Assembly (NCBI GenBank): GCA_019634625.1
Contig: JAHCBA010000043.1
Span: 1 to 54,002 of the forward strand
Reading direction: 5' to 3'
Source: Verrucomicrobiia bacterium
Lineage (GTDB): Bacteria > Verrucomicrobiota > Verrucomicrobiia > Limisphaerales > CAIMTB01
Length of the DNA stretch: 54,002 nucleotides
The notes below the pieces were generated by a model that was not told where the DNA came from, ran no database searches, and saw nothing but the letters and a program-made list of their open reading frames with translations. Shown here in pieces: positions 8,553 to 16,719 of the stretch. Within the stretch, counting starts at the first letter, position 1. Each line of letters begins with the position of its first letter. A program made the translations under genes and the position numbers.

Positions 8553-10303
8553 ACCCCGAGCCCGCCCCCGCCCGACGGGACGTCGGTGAACTCCTCCTCG
8601 AACAGGGCCGCATCTCCGAACGCCAGCTCGAACTCGTCCGCCATCGCCAGCGCCGCCTCAACACCTCCCAGCATCAGGCCCTCGTCGATCTCGGCTACTC
8701 CTCCGAGGACGACACCTGGCGCGCCCTCGCCCTCGCCCAGGGACTCGAATTCGCCGACCTCGCCGCCCGCGAGTTCACCCGCGAGGAACTCGACGCCATC
8801 CCCCTCAAGGTCATCCTCCACTTCCGTACCCTCCCCCTCCGCACCGAAGGCGATGAACTTGTCCTCGCCTTCGCCGAACCCCCGCGCCAGGTCGATCTCG
8901 CCAACCTGCGCATGCTCCTCAACCGCCGCCTCAAGGTCGTCCTCACCACCCCCGCCGCCATCCGCTCCGTCATCCAGAAACGCTTCGGCCTCGGCGCCGA
9001 AACCGTCGAACGCCTCCGCGAGGAACGCGGCGCCGCCGACGCCAGCCCCGACGTCGTCTTCGATGTCCCCACCGCCCCAGGCCCCACCCACGCCGCCATC
9101 GAGGCCACCATCGCCGATTTCGTGGACCAGGTCGTCGCCGATGCCATCCGCCAGCGCGCCACCGATCTCCACCTCGAACCCTACTACTCCTCCATCCGCC
9201 TCCGCTACCGCATCGACGGCGTCCTCGTCCCCGTCCCCGTCCCCCCAGGCCTCCGCGAACTCCATGCCGCCATCGTTTCCCGCCTCAAAATCATGGCCGG
9301 CCTCAACATCGCCGAACGACGCCTCCCCCAGGACGGCCGCATCTCCCTCAAAACCGAATCCGAGGAGTTCGATCTCCGCGTCTCCGTCATCCCCACCAAA
9401 CACGGCGAGGCCGTCTGCCTCCGCGTCCTCGGACGTCACAGCCTCCTCCTCGACCTCGCCCAGCTCGGCATGGAACCCGACCAGGAATCCCTCCTGCGTC
9501 AGGCCGTCCAGCTCCCCCAGGGACTCGTCCTCCTCACCGGCCCCACCGGCAGCGGCAAGACCACCACCCTCTACGCCGCCCTCGCCCAGGCCAACGACGA
9601 GGGCCGCAAAATCATCACCATCGAGGACCCCGTCGAATACCAGCTCGAAGGCATCGCCCAGATCCAGACCCGCGACGACATCGGCCTCTCCTTCTCGACC
9701 GGCCTCCGCGCCGTCCTCCGCCACGACCCCGACGTCGTCCTCATCGGCGAAATCCGCGACGCCGAAACCGCCGAAATCGCCGTCCGCGCCGCCCTCACCG
9801 GCCATCTCGTCCTCTCCACCCTCCACACCAACGACAGCATCAGCAGCGTCGCCCGCCTCCTCGAAATGCGCGTCGAACCCTTCCTCGTCGCCTCCTCCCT
9901 CGTCTGCTGCCTCGCCCAGCGCCTCGCCCAGCGCCTCTGCCCCGCCTGTTCCCATCCCGATCCCCTCCTCCCCGATCCCGTCCGCGCCGAAATGGCCGCC
10001 GCCCTTCACCTCCCCCCCGACCAGGTCCGCGCCTTCCGCGGCGCCGGCTGCCCCGAATGCAGCGGTCGCGGCTACCGCGGCCGCGTCGCCATCTACGAGG
10101 TCTTCACCGTCACCGACCCCATCGCCGACCTCATCACCCCAGGCGTCCGCACCGGCCAGCTCCGCGACGCCGCCCGCCGGGAAGGCTGGCTCTCCCTCCG
10201 CCAGATCGGCTGGCGCAAAGTCCAGCACGGCGTCATCGCCGCCTCCGAACAACGCCGCCTCACCCACCGCCTCGACGCCGCGCCTTTCACCACGAAGGTG
10301 TGA
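8549..10303 (+). CDS. GspE/PilB-family assembly ATPase
   Basis: 584 aa, overlapping the previous stop by 4 bp. An N-terminal GspE/PilB N1-type domain (DVGELLLEQGRISERQLELV) is followed by the hexameric motor domain: Walker A GPTGSGKTT at about 331-339, Asp box/Walker B region DVVLIGEIRD at about 395-404, and His box LTGHLVLSTLHTND. A zinc-binding tetracysteine, CPAC at 464-467 and CPEC at 501-504, is typical of GspE/PilB rather than the retraction ATPase PilT. It should power pilus or pseudopilus polymerisation from the cytoplasm. It is the last gene of the operon; no PilC/GspF platform protein or prepilin peptidase is encoded in the window. Confidence 0.93.
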   Translation: MNPEPAPARRDVGELLLEQGRISERQLELVRHRQRRLNTSQHQALVDLGYSSEDDTWRALALAQGLEFADLAAREFTREELDAIPLKVILHFRTLPLRTEGDELVLAFAEPPRQVDLANLRMLLNRRLKVVLTTPAAIRSVIQKRFGLGAETVERLREERGAADASPDVVFDVPTAPGPTHAAIEATIADFVDQVVADAIRQRATDLHLEPYYSSIRLRYRIDGVLVPVPVPPGLRELHAAIVSRLKIMAGLNIAERRLPQDGRISLKTESEEFDLRVSVIPTKHGEAVCLRVLGRHSLLLDLAQLGMEPDQESLLRQAVQLPQGLVLLTGPTGSGKTTTLYAALAQANDEGRKIITIEDPVEYQLEGIAQIQTRDDIGLSFSTGLRAVLRHDPDVVLIGEIRDAETAEIAVRAALTGHLVLSTLHTNDSISSVARLLEMRVEPFLVASSLVCCLAQRLAQRLCPACSHPDPLLPDPVRAEMAAALHLPPDQVRAFRGAGCPECSGRGYRGRVAIYEVFTVTDPIADLITPGVRTGQLRDAARREGWLSLRQIGWRKVQHGVIAASEQRRLTHRLDAAPFTTKV

Positions 10304-10368
10304 TCCGGCCAAGACCATCTGCGCTGGCCTGCAACCATCGCGGTCACGCTCCACGCCATTTTGTCCCT

Positions 10369-10593
10369 TTACGACTTCAGGTGCTTTGCCATGTGGGCGA
10401 GCCCTCTACGGCCGCACGTCGAGGCCCGGCGGAAGGTGCACCCCTGCTTTCCAAACCCGAAATCCTGATGCCGCACCGGGCAGGTGAAAGCTGCCAGCTC
10501 GGCTTCCAGCATCCGCGCCACAGCTTGCTTGGCCCGGGCATCGCCCCGCCGCCGCAGGAACTCAATCCACAGGGACGTATCAACGAGCATCAT
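10369..10593 (-). pseudogene. Truncated VapC-type PIN-domain toxin
   Basis: The 74-aa frame starts MMLVDTSLWIEFLRR, the PIN-domain opening with the first catalytic aspartate, and continues to about LAAFTCPV. After that the sequence (RHQDFGFGKQGCTF...) no longer looks like a PIN domain: the E, D, D acidic residues expected in a 130-aa VapC are missing. The gene is therefore probably broken by replacement of its 3' two thirds. The start ATGATG overlaps the end of a short upstream frame, the usual VapB-VapC arrangement. Loss of nuclease activity is expected. Confidence 0.6.
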
Positions 10594-10699
10594 ACAGGTC
10601 CCGGGCCTCGATCTCCTCGTGGGTCAGCGGGTAATCCGATGGGATGCAACGCAGCAGGCACTCAAGCCTCAAGGCGCGGCCGCCATGTCCGTCGGGCAT
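10580..10699 (-). pseudogene. Remnant of a VapB-type antitoxin
   Basis: A 39-codon frame beginning MPDGHGGRALRLECLL and ending LTHEEIEARDLYDAR, whose stop codon overlaps the ATG of the VapC-like fragment by several bases. Translational coupling of this kind is typical of vapBC. The frame is short for an antitoxin and lacks a recognisable DNA-binding N-terminus, so it may be only the 3' part of the original gene. Identification rests on position rather than on a diagnostic motif. Confidence 0.35.
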
Positions 10700-10756
10700 C
10701 CCTGAAGGGTCAGGATGGCCGCCCGCCTGTGCAGCAGGTCATCGGCCGGGACCGCT

Positions 10757-12286
10757 TCACGAGCCCGGCCATTGCGGCGTCCGGCCCGTGGCCGCCGCCG
10801 CTTCCGCCACCATCTGCTCGAGAGCGGGGCGTCCGCCAAAAACCGCGGGGTTCAAGGGCTTGATGGTGGGCAGGATGTCCAGGAACACCCCGAACTGCCC
10901 GCACTTGTGCGCATACCGCGCGAAGTTGTTCCGGATCTGGGTCGCCCCCGGATTGAGTTCGAAGAACCGATCGTAACTCGCCTTCACATCCTTCCAGACC
11001 CCCGGCTGGGTCCAATGGCGCTCCTTCAATCCGGTGGCCCCGTCGGCCGCCAGCATGTCATGCACGTCCACCAGGACCAGCGGCACATCGCCCTTCCATG
11101 CCTGGTTCTCGACACAGCGGCGCCCAAAGGAGAGCGCCTGCTCGACCGACCCATGCCACTTGGGTTGGAGATACCATGCCATGTGGCGCGCCGCCTGGTA
11201 ACACGCCGGGTCCGCCTCCATCGCCCGGTTGAACCAAAGCCGCGCCCGGGCAATGTCCGTTTCACGGCCCAGCATCACCCTGAGCATGGACGCCGCCGCA
11301 TCGGGCACGGTCGGGTCCAACCGCCAGGACTTCTCGAGATCGCGCCCGGCATTCTCGATATGGGCGGCAAACCCCTCCCAACCGGCGTCGGACACCGTGT
11401 CCGCGTAGCCGGAGCCCCGCCGGTTCCAGGCCAGCGAAAGCTGCAGATTCCCCCGGACCAGCAGCGCCCGGGCATGGTCCGGCCACCTCCGGCCCAGGCA
11501 GTCGATGAGGGTCGGCAGCGTCCCGTCCTCGATCGCAACGCTCGCCGCCACCGCCGCCGCAAAGTCCCGAATGCCCTCCACCCCTTCCTCCGCCGGAAGC
11601 TCCGGCAACTTCAGCATCTCAATCAGAAACGTGTGGGCCTGTTCCCGATAACGGTTGTAAACAGCCCCGGTCTCCCGGCCATGGGCCGCCTTCCAGCTCT
11701 CCGAGGCACGAAGTGCGGCGTAGAACTTGCGCACCGCGGAGTATCCGGAAGCCAGCAACCGGTCGGCCGCGAGACGAAGATCCTCCGCACGTTGTGCCGG
11801 GGTCCGGTCCCGTTCGTCCGGACGGAACCGCACGAGCAGATACAGAACCATCGGATCGGTGCATCCGGCTTCCATCAACGCATGGGCAAGCTCCCCCATC
11901 CGCGACGCGGCCGGATGGGGCGTCCGGCACCGAATGTGCCCGAAACCTGTCAGGAACTCCCGGGCAACGGCATCCCACCGTGCATCGCGACTCCCCGCCC
12001 GGTCATAATCGCCGACCAGCGTCTCGAGGTTCCATGCAAGCCGGTCCATCGCCGGTTGATTTGCCGCCGGCCAATCGGTGAATACCGGCGCCTTCTCGAA
12101 GGATCGCGAAGATCGGTCGGGCCGGCGTGCCTGACGCTCCTCCAGGGGCGCCCCTGCCTCCGCTTCGGAATCCCTCCGATCCGAGCAGCCCGTGCAACAC
12201 GCCGCCAAGCCGACGGCCGATACCCACAACCACCCGGAAAACCGTCGCCAGAACACGCTGCTCAGTTGAATCGCTGGGTGGAACAT
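10757..12286 (-). CDS. Lipoprotein with TPR-like helical repeats
   Basis: 509 aa from the ATG at 12286; the frame is open upstream to 12646 but that part is basic, low-complexity and antisense to another gene. The chosen start gives a signal peptide (FSGWLWVSAVGLAACCTGC) with a lipobox ending at Cys. The rest is helical, with paired helices such as ARALLVRGNLQLSLAW, DIARARLWFNRAMEADPACYQAARHMAWYL and VKASYDRFFELNPGATQIRNNFARYAHKCG that look like tetratricopeptide repeats. Probably anchored to the periplasmic face of a membrane. The function is not recognised. It is transcribed divergently from the ceramidase-like gene. Confidence 0.7.
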   Translation of the reverse strand: MFHPAIQLSSVFWRRFSGWLWVSAVGLAACCTGCSDRRDSEAEAGAPLEERQARRPDRSSRSFEKAPVFTDWPAANQPAMDRLAWNLETLVGDYDRAGSRDARWDAVAREFLTGFGHIRCRTPHPAASRMGELAHALMEAGCTDPMVLYLLVRFRPDERDRTPAQRAEDLRLAADRLLASGYSAVRKFYAALRASESWKAAHGRETGAVYNRYREQAHTFLIEMLKLPELPAEEGVEGIRDFAAAVAASVAIEDGTLPTLIDCLGRRWPDHARALLVRGNLQLSLAWNRRGSGYADTVSDAGWEGFAAHIENAGRDLEKSWRLDPTVPDAAASMLRVMLGRETDIARARLWFNRAMEADPACYQAARHMAWYLQPKWHGSVEQALSFGRRCVENQAWKGDVPLVLVDVHDMLAADGATGLKERHWTQPGVWKDVKASYDRFFELNPGATQIRNNFARYAHKCGQFGVFLDILPTIKPLNPAVFGGRPALEQMVAEAAAATGRTPQWPGS

Positions 12287-12411
12287 GGGTACCTCGCGGT
12301 TGTCCTGCCAGCGTTGCGCCGCCCGTGGAAAAGTTGAAGCCCTGATTGCCGGCACTGGATTCGGTCGCCATGCCCGGAACCCCGTTGCGCCCCACGACCG
12401 GGACCGCTTCC

Positions 12412-13911
12412 ATGGGAGCCATGCGCCGCGGCTTCCGTCCATGGGCCAGGGGATTGGCCGGCCTGGCCTCCGCCGGGCTCCTCCTTCTCGCCGGTTCGCT
12501 CCAAACGGTGGACCGCTCCCCCTGGCACGATCTGCCCTCCGCCCAACCGGCCCTCGCGGACGTCGCAACCCGCCTCGCCCACGCATCCCCACCCAGCCCC
12601 GACTTTGTTCGGGCCGGATTCGGCCGGGCCCGGCTCCTGGTCGCACCCGCCGACCCGGTGCCGGGAGATCTCTCGACGGCCGGGCCCATGAGCTGGCCCC
12701 TGGCGGGATACGGTCAACGTCGCGGCCAGCCGGCCCAGGGCGAGCACGATCCCCTCTGGGCCAAGGCGGTGGCCTTCACGGTCGCCGGCCGCACCAGCGT
12801 GGTGGTCTCGGCGGATCTGCTCATCGTCCCCCGCGAAGTCGCCGGGGACGCCGCCGAAAGAATCCGGGCCCGAACGGGCGTCGGCGCAGACGCCATCTAC
12901 TTCGGGGCCACGCATACCCACGGCGGTCCCGGAGGCTGGGGAGAGGGCCGGGTGGCCGAGGCGTTCGCCGGTCCGTTCATTCCCGGCGTCCGGGAATGGC
13001 TGGCCGGCCGCCTCGCCGACGCCGCCATCTCCGCCCTGACCGATCTGGCTCCGGCCGAAATCGGCCACGGCTCGTTCGCCGCGCCGGAATGGGTGCGTCA
13101 TCGACTGGTCGGCGACGCCGGCCGGGTGGACCCGGAGTTCAGCCTGCTGGTCGTCACCCTGGGTTCCGGCGAACAGGCCGTCATCGGCAGTTACGCGGCA
13201 CACGCCACCGTGCTCCCGGCAAACATCATGCATTTCCACGGCGACTACCCCGGCGCATGGCAACGCTCGGTCGAGGCTGGCGGCATCCGGCTGGCCGTCT
13301 TCCTCGGCGGTGCCATGGGCAGCCACGCCCCCCGCGCCCCCTCCAGCGACTGGGAGGGAGCCCGCGCCATGGGCGAACGCCTCGCCCAACGCACCCTCGA
13401 AACCATCCCCCGCCTCGCCCGTACCAACCGCATCGCCTTCGGCTTCGAAACCCTTCCCTTCGACCTCCCCGAACCCCAGGTGCGCCTCGCCAACAACCTC
13501 CGGCTCCGACCCTGGCTCGCACGCCGCCTCCTCCCCGTGCGCCCGGATACCCGCCTCCAGGCCTTGAGATTGGGAAACGCCATCTGGCTCTCGACGCCTG
13601 CCGACACCAGCGGCGAACTGGCTCTCGACCTCAAAACCCTCGGCCGCCTCCACGGCCTCGACGTGGCAGTCACCAGCTTCAATGGGGATTACGTGGGCTA
13701 TGTCGTGCCCGCCCACTACTACGACCTCAACACCTACGAGACGCGCACCATGTCCTTCTTTGGCCCCCAACTCCCGATGGCGTTCGAGCACCTGCTCGCC
13801 AGTCTCGTCCGGATCCTTGCCGGATCCAACGGACACCCGGACCCCGTCGTCACGCCCCCTCCGCCCGCACCAACGGCGCCTTCACGAACGCTGTCGGACG
13901 CAGGTAGATAG
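12412..13911 (+). CDS. Neutral/alkaline non-lysosomal ceramidase N-terminal domain protein
   Basis: 499 aa from ATG 12412; GGGA lies 8 bp upstream, and ATG 12421 is an alternative. A signal or anchor helix (GLAGLASAGLLLLAGSL) is followed by the neutral ceramidase fold: RARLLVAPADPVPGD, GYGQRRGQPAQGEHDPLWAKA, then the metal/active-site segment FGATHTHGGPGG. SYAAHATVLPANIM and FNGDYVGYVVPAHYYDLNTYE also fit this family. It lacks the C-terminal immunoglobulin-like domain of full-length ceramidases (usually 650 or more residues). It may hydrolyse an amide-linked lipid in the periplasm; substrate unknown. Its 3' end overlaps the convergent tsaB gene by 62 bp. Confidence 0.8.
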   Translation: MGAMRRGFRPWARGLAGLASAGLLLLAGSLQTVDRSPWHDLPSAQPALADVATRLAHASPPSPDFVRAGFGRARLLVAPADPVPGDLSTAGPMSWPLAGYGQRRGQPAQGEHDPLWAKAVAFTVAGRTSVVVSADLLIVPREVAGDAAERIRARTGVGADAIYFGATHTHGGPGGWGEGRVAEAFAGPFIPGVREWLAGRLADAAISALTDLAPAEIGHGSFAAPEWVRHRLVGDAGRVDPEFSLLVVTLGSGEQAVIGSYAAHATVLPANIMHFHGDYPGAWQRSVEAGGIRLAVFLGGAMGSHAPRAPSSDWEGARAMGERLAQRTLETIPRLARTNRIAFGFETLPFDLPEPQVRLANNLRLRPWLARRLLPVRPDTRLQALRLGNAIWLSTPADTSGELALDLKTLGRLHGLDVAVTSFNGDYVGYVVPAHYYDLNTYETRTMSFFGPQLPMAFEHLLASLVRILAGSNGHPDPVVTPPPPAPTAPSRTLSDAGR

Positions 13912-14500
13912 GCTGCATGGGCGTCTCCCCCTCCAGTCCGGTCACCCCACGCGCCCACACCGCCAAATCCGCCGCGTCCGGAAACACCGTCTCCGCCTCG
14001 GATCCGAGAATCCCCTCATGTGTCCGTACCAGTCGAACCCCCGGCCCCACATCCCGCATCAATGCCTCCCGTGATCCGATCCGCAGCGGCACGCTCGAAA
14101 TAACCCGCTCCGCCCCAACCTCGAATCGCTCCCAGTAGTACTCGCCCCGCTGCGCGTCGGTGGCGATCACCACCGAACCCAGCCGTCCCAGGCGCCGGCA
14201 GCCCAGCGCCACCAGCAGGGTCGATCGGCATCCAACCAACCCGGCGCCCGTCGCCAGCCGCCACCCCTCCGCCACCGCCAGCGCGGCCCGGATGCCCGTG
14301 TAGGAACCGGGCCCCAACCCGACCGCGATCCTTTCAACCGCCCCCCGTCCAACCCCCGCGGTTTCCAGCACCTGCCGGATCATCTCGAACAGCGGCACAC
14401 TGCGCAGCGCGTTCTCCGCCACCCCGGCCGGCACCCCCTCCCCCGCAGACACCGCCACCGACCGCCTGGATGTCGCACATTCAATGGCCAGGCAGTTCAT
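13850..14500 (-). CDS. tsaB: tRNA threonylcarbamoyladenosine biosynthesis protein TsaB
   Basis: About 216 aa from the ATG at 14500 (MNCLAIECATSRRSVAV); an upstream open frame to 14608 is antisense-like and was excluded. IECATSRRSVAV is the first ASKHA phosphate-type motif and GLGPGSYTGIRAALAVAEG the TsaB/TsaD signature. It partners with TsaD and TsaE in placing t6A at position 37 of ANN-decoding tRNAs. Its start overlaps the end of tsaE by 20 bp, giving a tightly coupled minus-strand operon CPBP protease-thiL-tsaE-tsaB. The 3' end runs 62 bp into the opposite-strand ceramidase-like gene. Confidence 0.92.
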   Translation of the reverse strand: MNCLAIECATSRRSVAVSAGEGVPAGVAENALRSVPLFEMIRQVLETAGVGRGAVERIAVGLGPGSYTGIRAALAVAEGWRLATGAGLVGCRSTLLVALGCRRLGRLGSVVIATDAQRGEYYWERFEVGAERVISSVPLRIGSREALMRDVGPGVRLVRTHEGILGSEAETVFPDAADLAVWARGVTGLEGETPMQPIYLRPTAFVKAPLVRAEGA

Positions 14501-14924
14501 ACTCGATGCGTCGTCGCCATTCACCCTCCCCATGAAACCATACCCGGCACAGCCCTCGCGGATCCGGCCCCGGCCAGCGTTCGTACCATTCGATGGCCGC
14601 CACCCCATCTTCCGGCGGCAGATAGGCGCCCAGCCCGGCCTCCAGAATCTGCCCGGCCCCTTCCAACCGGTACAGGTCGAGGTGAAAGAACGGCAGCCGT
14701 CCCCTCCGATACTCGTTCACCAGCCCAAAGGTCGGCGACACAATCCGCGCCCGCACCCCCAATCCCCGAGCCAGCCCCTTGACCCATTGCGTCTTGCCCA
14801 TGCCCAGCGGACCCGTCAGCCCAAACACCCACCCCGGTTGGGCCAGTCGCCCCAGCCGCTCCCCAAGCCGCTCCGTGTCCTCGGGACTATCCGAAATGCA
14901 GGTATCCATACTCGGGAAGTTCAT
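14481..14924 (-). CDS. tsaE: tRNA threonylcarbamoyladenosine biosynthesis ATPase TsaE
   Basis: 147 aa, normal length for TsaE. Walker A GPLGMGKT lies at 38-45, SPTFGLVNEY follows, and HLDLYRLEGAGQ carries the family's acidic active-site segment. WYERWPG is the C-terminal aromatic patch. TsaE is the ATPase that resets the TsaB-TsaD complex in t6A synthesis. It overlaps thiL by 38 bp (or 23 bp if the second Met at 14909 is used) and tsaB by 20 bp, so translation is likely coupled. Confidence 0.93.
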   Translation of the reverse strand: MNFPSMDTCISDSPEDTERLGERLGRLAQPGWVFGLTGPLGMGKTQWVKGLARGLGVRARIVSPTFGLVNEYRRGRLPFFHLDLYRLEGAGQILEAGLGAYLPPEDGVAAIEWYERWPGPDPRGLCRVWFHGEGEWRRRIEYELPGH

Positions 14925-15819
14925 GCACCCCTTGCGCGTCGCGCAATCGCAGGCCGCCCTCGGACGTCACCCGCCCCACACACGTCAGGCGCACCTTCGG
15001 AAAACGCTCCTTCCATCCATCGAGAACCCGGACCGCGTCGCCCGGAGCCACCGCGAACAGCAGTTCAAAGTCCTCCCCATCGGTCAGGGCCGCCAGCAGC
15101 GGCGGCTTCGCCCCGTTGCCCGATCGCGACCGAACCTTCGCCGCCCGGTGGATGGGTACCGACCGCGCCAGCAATTCCGCCCCCACGCCGCTGGCCCTCA
15201 AGATGTGCCGCAAATCCCCGGCCAGCCCGTCGCTCACGTCGATCATCGCTCGAACCCGGAAGTGCTCCGCCAGCCACGCCGCCTCGGCCAGTCGTGGCTC
15301 GAAGTTCAGATGATGCCCCGCCAATGACCCCCCCAGTTCGCCGCTGACGAAAATCGCATCCCCCGCCCGCGCCCCCGAACGCCGGACCGCACGCTCCCGC
15401 GCCACCGTCCCCACCGCCGCCACCCCCACCGTCAACCCCCCGGTTGACCGGCCGGTCTCCCCCCCGACAATCGCCACCCCCCACCGTGCCGCCAACGCTT
15501 TCAGCCCCCCGTACAACCCCTCCAAACGGACCGGATCCGGCGGCGCCGGCACCCCCAGCGTGATGACCGCCGCCACCGGCCGGGCCGCCGCCGCCGCGAA
15601 ATCGCTCAGGACCCGCCCCAATGCCTTGTGCCCGATCCGTTCCGGATCCGCATCCGGCGTGAAATGGACCCCCTCGACCACCGCGTCCGTCTTGAACACC
15701 AGCCAGCAGTCCGGAATTCCCAGGTCCAGCAACGCGCAGTCGTCCCCCGGCCCCGCCACCACCGAAGCGTTGGTCGGCAAATCCCGCGTCAACCGGGCAA
15801 TCAATTCAAACTCGTTCAT
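14887..15819 (-). CDS. thiL: Thiamine-monophosphate kinase ThiL
   Basis: 310 aa. MNEFELIARL, GPGDDCALLD (ATP/Mg binding), TDAVVEGVHFTPDADPE and IGHKALGRVLSDFAAAAARPVA are the ThiL hallmarks, and IDVSDGLAGDLRHILRASGVGAEL and LTDGEDFELLFAV the C-terminal ones. It phosphorylates thiamine monophosphate to the coenzyme thiamine diphosphate in the cytosol. It starts 2 bp after the CPBP protease stop and overlaps tsaE, a gene order often seen in bacteria. Confidence 0.96.
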   Translation of the reverse strand: MNEFELIARLTRDLPTNASVVAGPGDDCALLDLGIPDCWLVFKTDAVVEGVHFTPDADPERIGHKALGRVLSDFAAAAARPVAAVITLGVPAPPDPVRLEGLYGGLKALAARWGVAIVGGETGRSTGGLTVGVAAVGTVARERAVRRSGARAGDAIFVSGELGGSLAGHHLNFEPRLAEAAWLAEHFRVRAMIDVSDGLAGDLRHILRASGVGAELLARSVPIHRAAKVRSRSGNGAKPPLLAALTDGEDFELLFAVAPGDAVRVLDGWKERFPKVRLTCVGRVTSEGGLRLRDAQGVHELPEYGYLHFG

Positions 15820-15821
15820 CG

Positions 15822-16547
15822 TCAGCCGCCCGGCTCAACCCCCAGCAGCCAGGCAAAGTTGATCCCATTGAACAGCGCATGGCTCAGGATCGGTACCGTC
15901 AGATCCCCCGTCCGCTCATACATCCAGGTCCAGAACAGACCCAGCACCCAAAGCGGCAGAATCGCCGCCGCATTCAGGTGGATCAGCGCAAACAAGAGCG
16001 ATACCCCCATCGCCCCAGCCACCCGCCACCCCCGGTCCCGCACCACCGGCCACAGTATCCCCCGGAACAACACCTCCTCCACCACCGGCGCCGTCACCAC
16101 CGCAAACAAAAACAACACCCCGATCTCCCATCCCGCCCCCGCCCCCGCCCGCCGCACAGCCTCCACCGACGCCTGGGAATCGTAAGGAATCGATGCCCAC
16201 TCCAGCAGCCAGATGCTCCCCTGGTGAATCCCCCAAGCCCCAACAAGGGCCGGCACGGTCCAGAACATCGCCGCCCTCCATCGCCCCGGCCAGCCCGCCC
16301 GAAACAACCCAAACGCCCCCCGCCACCGAAGCCCGTGCGCCCGCACGATCCCGTGCACCACGCAAAGAGCCACCCCATGGAACAGCCCCGTTCCCACCGC
16401 CAGCAACCACGCAGGTCGCGGCACCTCGGTCACCCCAACCCCTCGGGCCAACCCCTCCATCGCCAGTCCGCTCAACGCCATGCCCACCGGCAACAGCAGC
16501 AGAAAGCGCAGGGTCGAGTCGGATTCCCACAAACGCACGGACGACAC
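15822..16547 (-). CDS. CPBP family intramembrane metalloprotease
   Basis: 241 aa with about seven hydrophobic helices. The catalytic motifs of the CPBP/Abi family are present: PVVEEVLFRGIL (EExxxR), LLFALIHLNAAAILPL (FxxxH) and LSHALFNGINF (HxxxN). It is probably a Rce1-like membrane endopeptidase. First gene of the minus-strand operon with thiL-tsaE-tsaB, ending 2 bp before thiL. Substrate unknown; some relatives process bacteriocins or peptides. Confidence 0.88.
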   Translation of the reverse strand: MSSVRLWESDSTLRFLLLLPVGMALSGLAMEGLARGVGVTEVPRPAWLLAVGTGLFHGVALCVVHGIVRAHGLRWRGAFGLFRAGWPGRWRAAMFWTVPALVGAWGIHQGSIWLLEWASIPYDSQASVEAVRRAGAGAGWEIGVLFLFAVVTAPVVEEVLFRGILWPVVRDRGWRVAGAMGVSLLFALIHLNAAAILPLWVLGLFWTWMYERTGDLTVPILSHALFNGINFAWLLGVEPGG

Positions 16548-16649
16548 CCGCTCAGGCTATCGGCCCCGAAGCGCCCCGAAAAGCCGCGTCTCCACGCCTC
16601 CATCCCCTTTTTATCCACTTGAACTTCAACTCCAAGCGGCACTATCGCA

Positions 16650-16677
16650 TTGACACCGGGAGGCAGATTTTTAGATT
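16650..16677 (+). promoter_or_regulatory. Sigma-70-type promoter for the FecR-domain gene
   Basis: A perfect -35 box TTGACA at 16650-16655 and TAGATT at 16672-16677, 16 bp apart, sit 43 bp before the start codon in an AT-richer patch of the gap between divergent genes. This is the clearest housekeeping-type promoter in the window. Confidence 0.6.
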
Positions 16678-16719
16678 GCCCCCCGCTGGATCACGAATCG
16701 ACTATCTAGGAACACCGCT

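Noticed and set aside
8348-10354. 668-codon minus-strand frame opposite the GspE-like ATPase
   Set aside because: The plus strand carries all ATPase motifs; the minus product is low-complexity Gly/Asp/Glu.
12262-13836. 524-codon minus-strand frame and an overlapping 540-codon plus frame across the ceramidase gene
   Set aside because: Only the frame beginning at 12412 has ceramidase motifs; the others are compositional shadows.
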